DNA from: Candidatus Zixiibacteriota bacterium
Lineage (GTDB): Bacteria; Zixibacteria; MSB-5A5; GN15; PGXB01
Direction: 5' to 3'
NCBI GenBank assembly: GCA_024230695.1
Contig: JAAERC010001033.1
Location: 1 to 6,539 of the forward strand
DNA length: 6,539 bases
Every line of letters starts with the position of its first letter. Within the stretch, counting starts at the first letter, position 1. The notes under the pieces are model-generated. The model was not told the origin of the DNA, did no database searches, and saw only the letters and a program-made list of their open reading frames with translations. Below are positions 6,490 to 6,539 of the stretch, in pieces. A program made the translations under genes and the position numbers.

Positions 6490-6539
6490 CTATCATTTCC
6501 TCCTTGAAAATGATTGGGATTTCCTTATCCCTTCACAAA
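6490..6539 (-). promoter_or_regulatory. Flagellin mRNA leader with two AAGGA-loop hairpins (candidate CsrA sites)
   Basis: On the minus strand the last 50 bases before the flagellin ATG contain two adjacent hairpins. The upstream one (6531-6516) pairs GGGAT with ATCCC around the loop AAGGAA. One base later the second (6514-6492) pairs ATCATTTTC with GGAAATGAT (nine pairs, one of them G-U) around the loop AAGGA, which is part of the Shine-Dalgarno AAGGAGG (6505-6499). CsrA/RsmA proteins bind A-N-G-G-A in hairpin loops, and in Bacillus subtilis CsrA represses flagellin (hag) translation through two such sites, one over the Shine-Dalgarno. The folding is read by eye; the CsrA role is inferred. 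Confidence 0.55.

Overview
The window is one end of a flagellar filament gene cluster from a flagellated, diderm-type bacterium. All recognisable genes lie on the minus strand and read from right to left: flagellin (4279-6489), the filament cap gene fliD (1675-4020), the flagellin chaperone gene fliS (1223-1663), an FlgN-family chaperone (758-1210), an FlgM-like anti-sigma-28 factor (373-699), and the start of an HDOD-domain gene cut by the left edge (1-344). Base composition is moderate and the intergenic DNA is AT-rich. The long flagellin and cap, the FlgM/sigma-28-type signals and the HDOD neighbour would fit an uncultured lineage of the FCB/Zixibacteria/delta-proteobacteria kind. That placement is a low-confidence impression, because no taxonomic marker is present.

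Layout. Flagellin is its own transcription unit. Its leader, at the right edge, carries a perfect Shine-Dalgarno, and a clear rho-independent terminator (4230-4259) lies just after its stop. A 258-base gap follows, holding that terminator, a sigma-28-like -10 box (4139-4146) and the roughly 110-base leader of fliD. The fliD, fliS and flgN genes are packed with gaps of 11 and 12 bases; each upstream stop codon overlaps the next Shine-Dalgarno, which suggests coupled translation. A 58-base gap before flgM carries a second, weaker sigma-28-like site. The HDOD gene starts 28 bases after flgM. There are no RNA genes, mobile elements or CRISPR arrays.

How the genes work together. Flagellin polymerises into the filament under the FliD cap. 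FliS keeps flagellin unfolded and export-ready, and the FlgN-like protein would do the same for the hook-filament junction proteins (or for FliD if it is really a FliT). FlgM would hold sigma-28 inactive until it is exported through the finished hook. The window therefore holds late (class 3) genes together with their regulator.

Most notable observation: the flagellin mRNA leader can fold into two adjacent hairpins, each showing AAGGA in its loop, the second loop being the Shine-Dalgarno itself. This is the layout expected of a CsrA-repressed flagellin leader. Second, both flagellin (736 aa) and FliD (781 aa) are much longer than the classical proteins. They carry inserted beta-rich modules, some duplicated within flagellin and one apparently shared with FliD. 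No wholly new system is evident.
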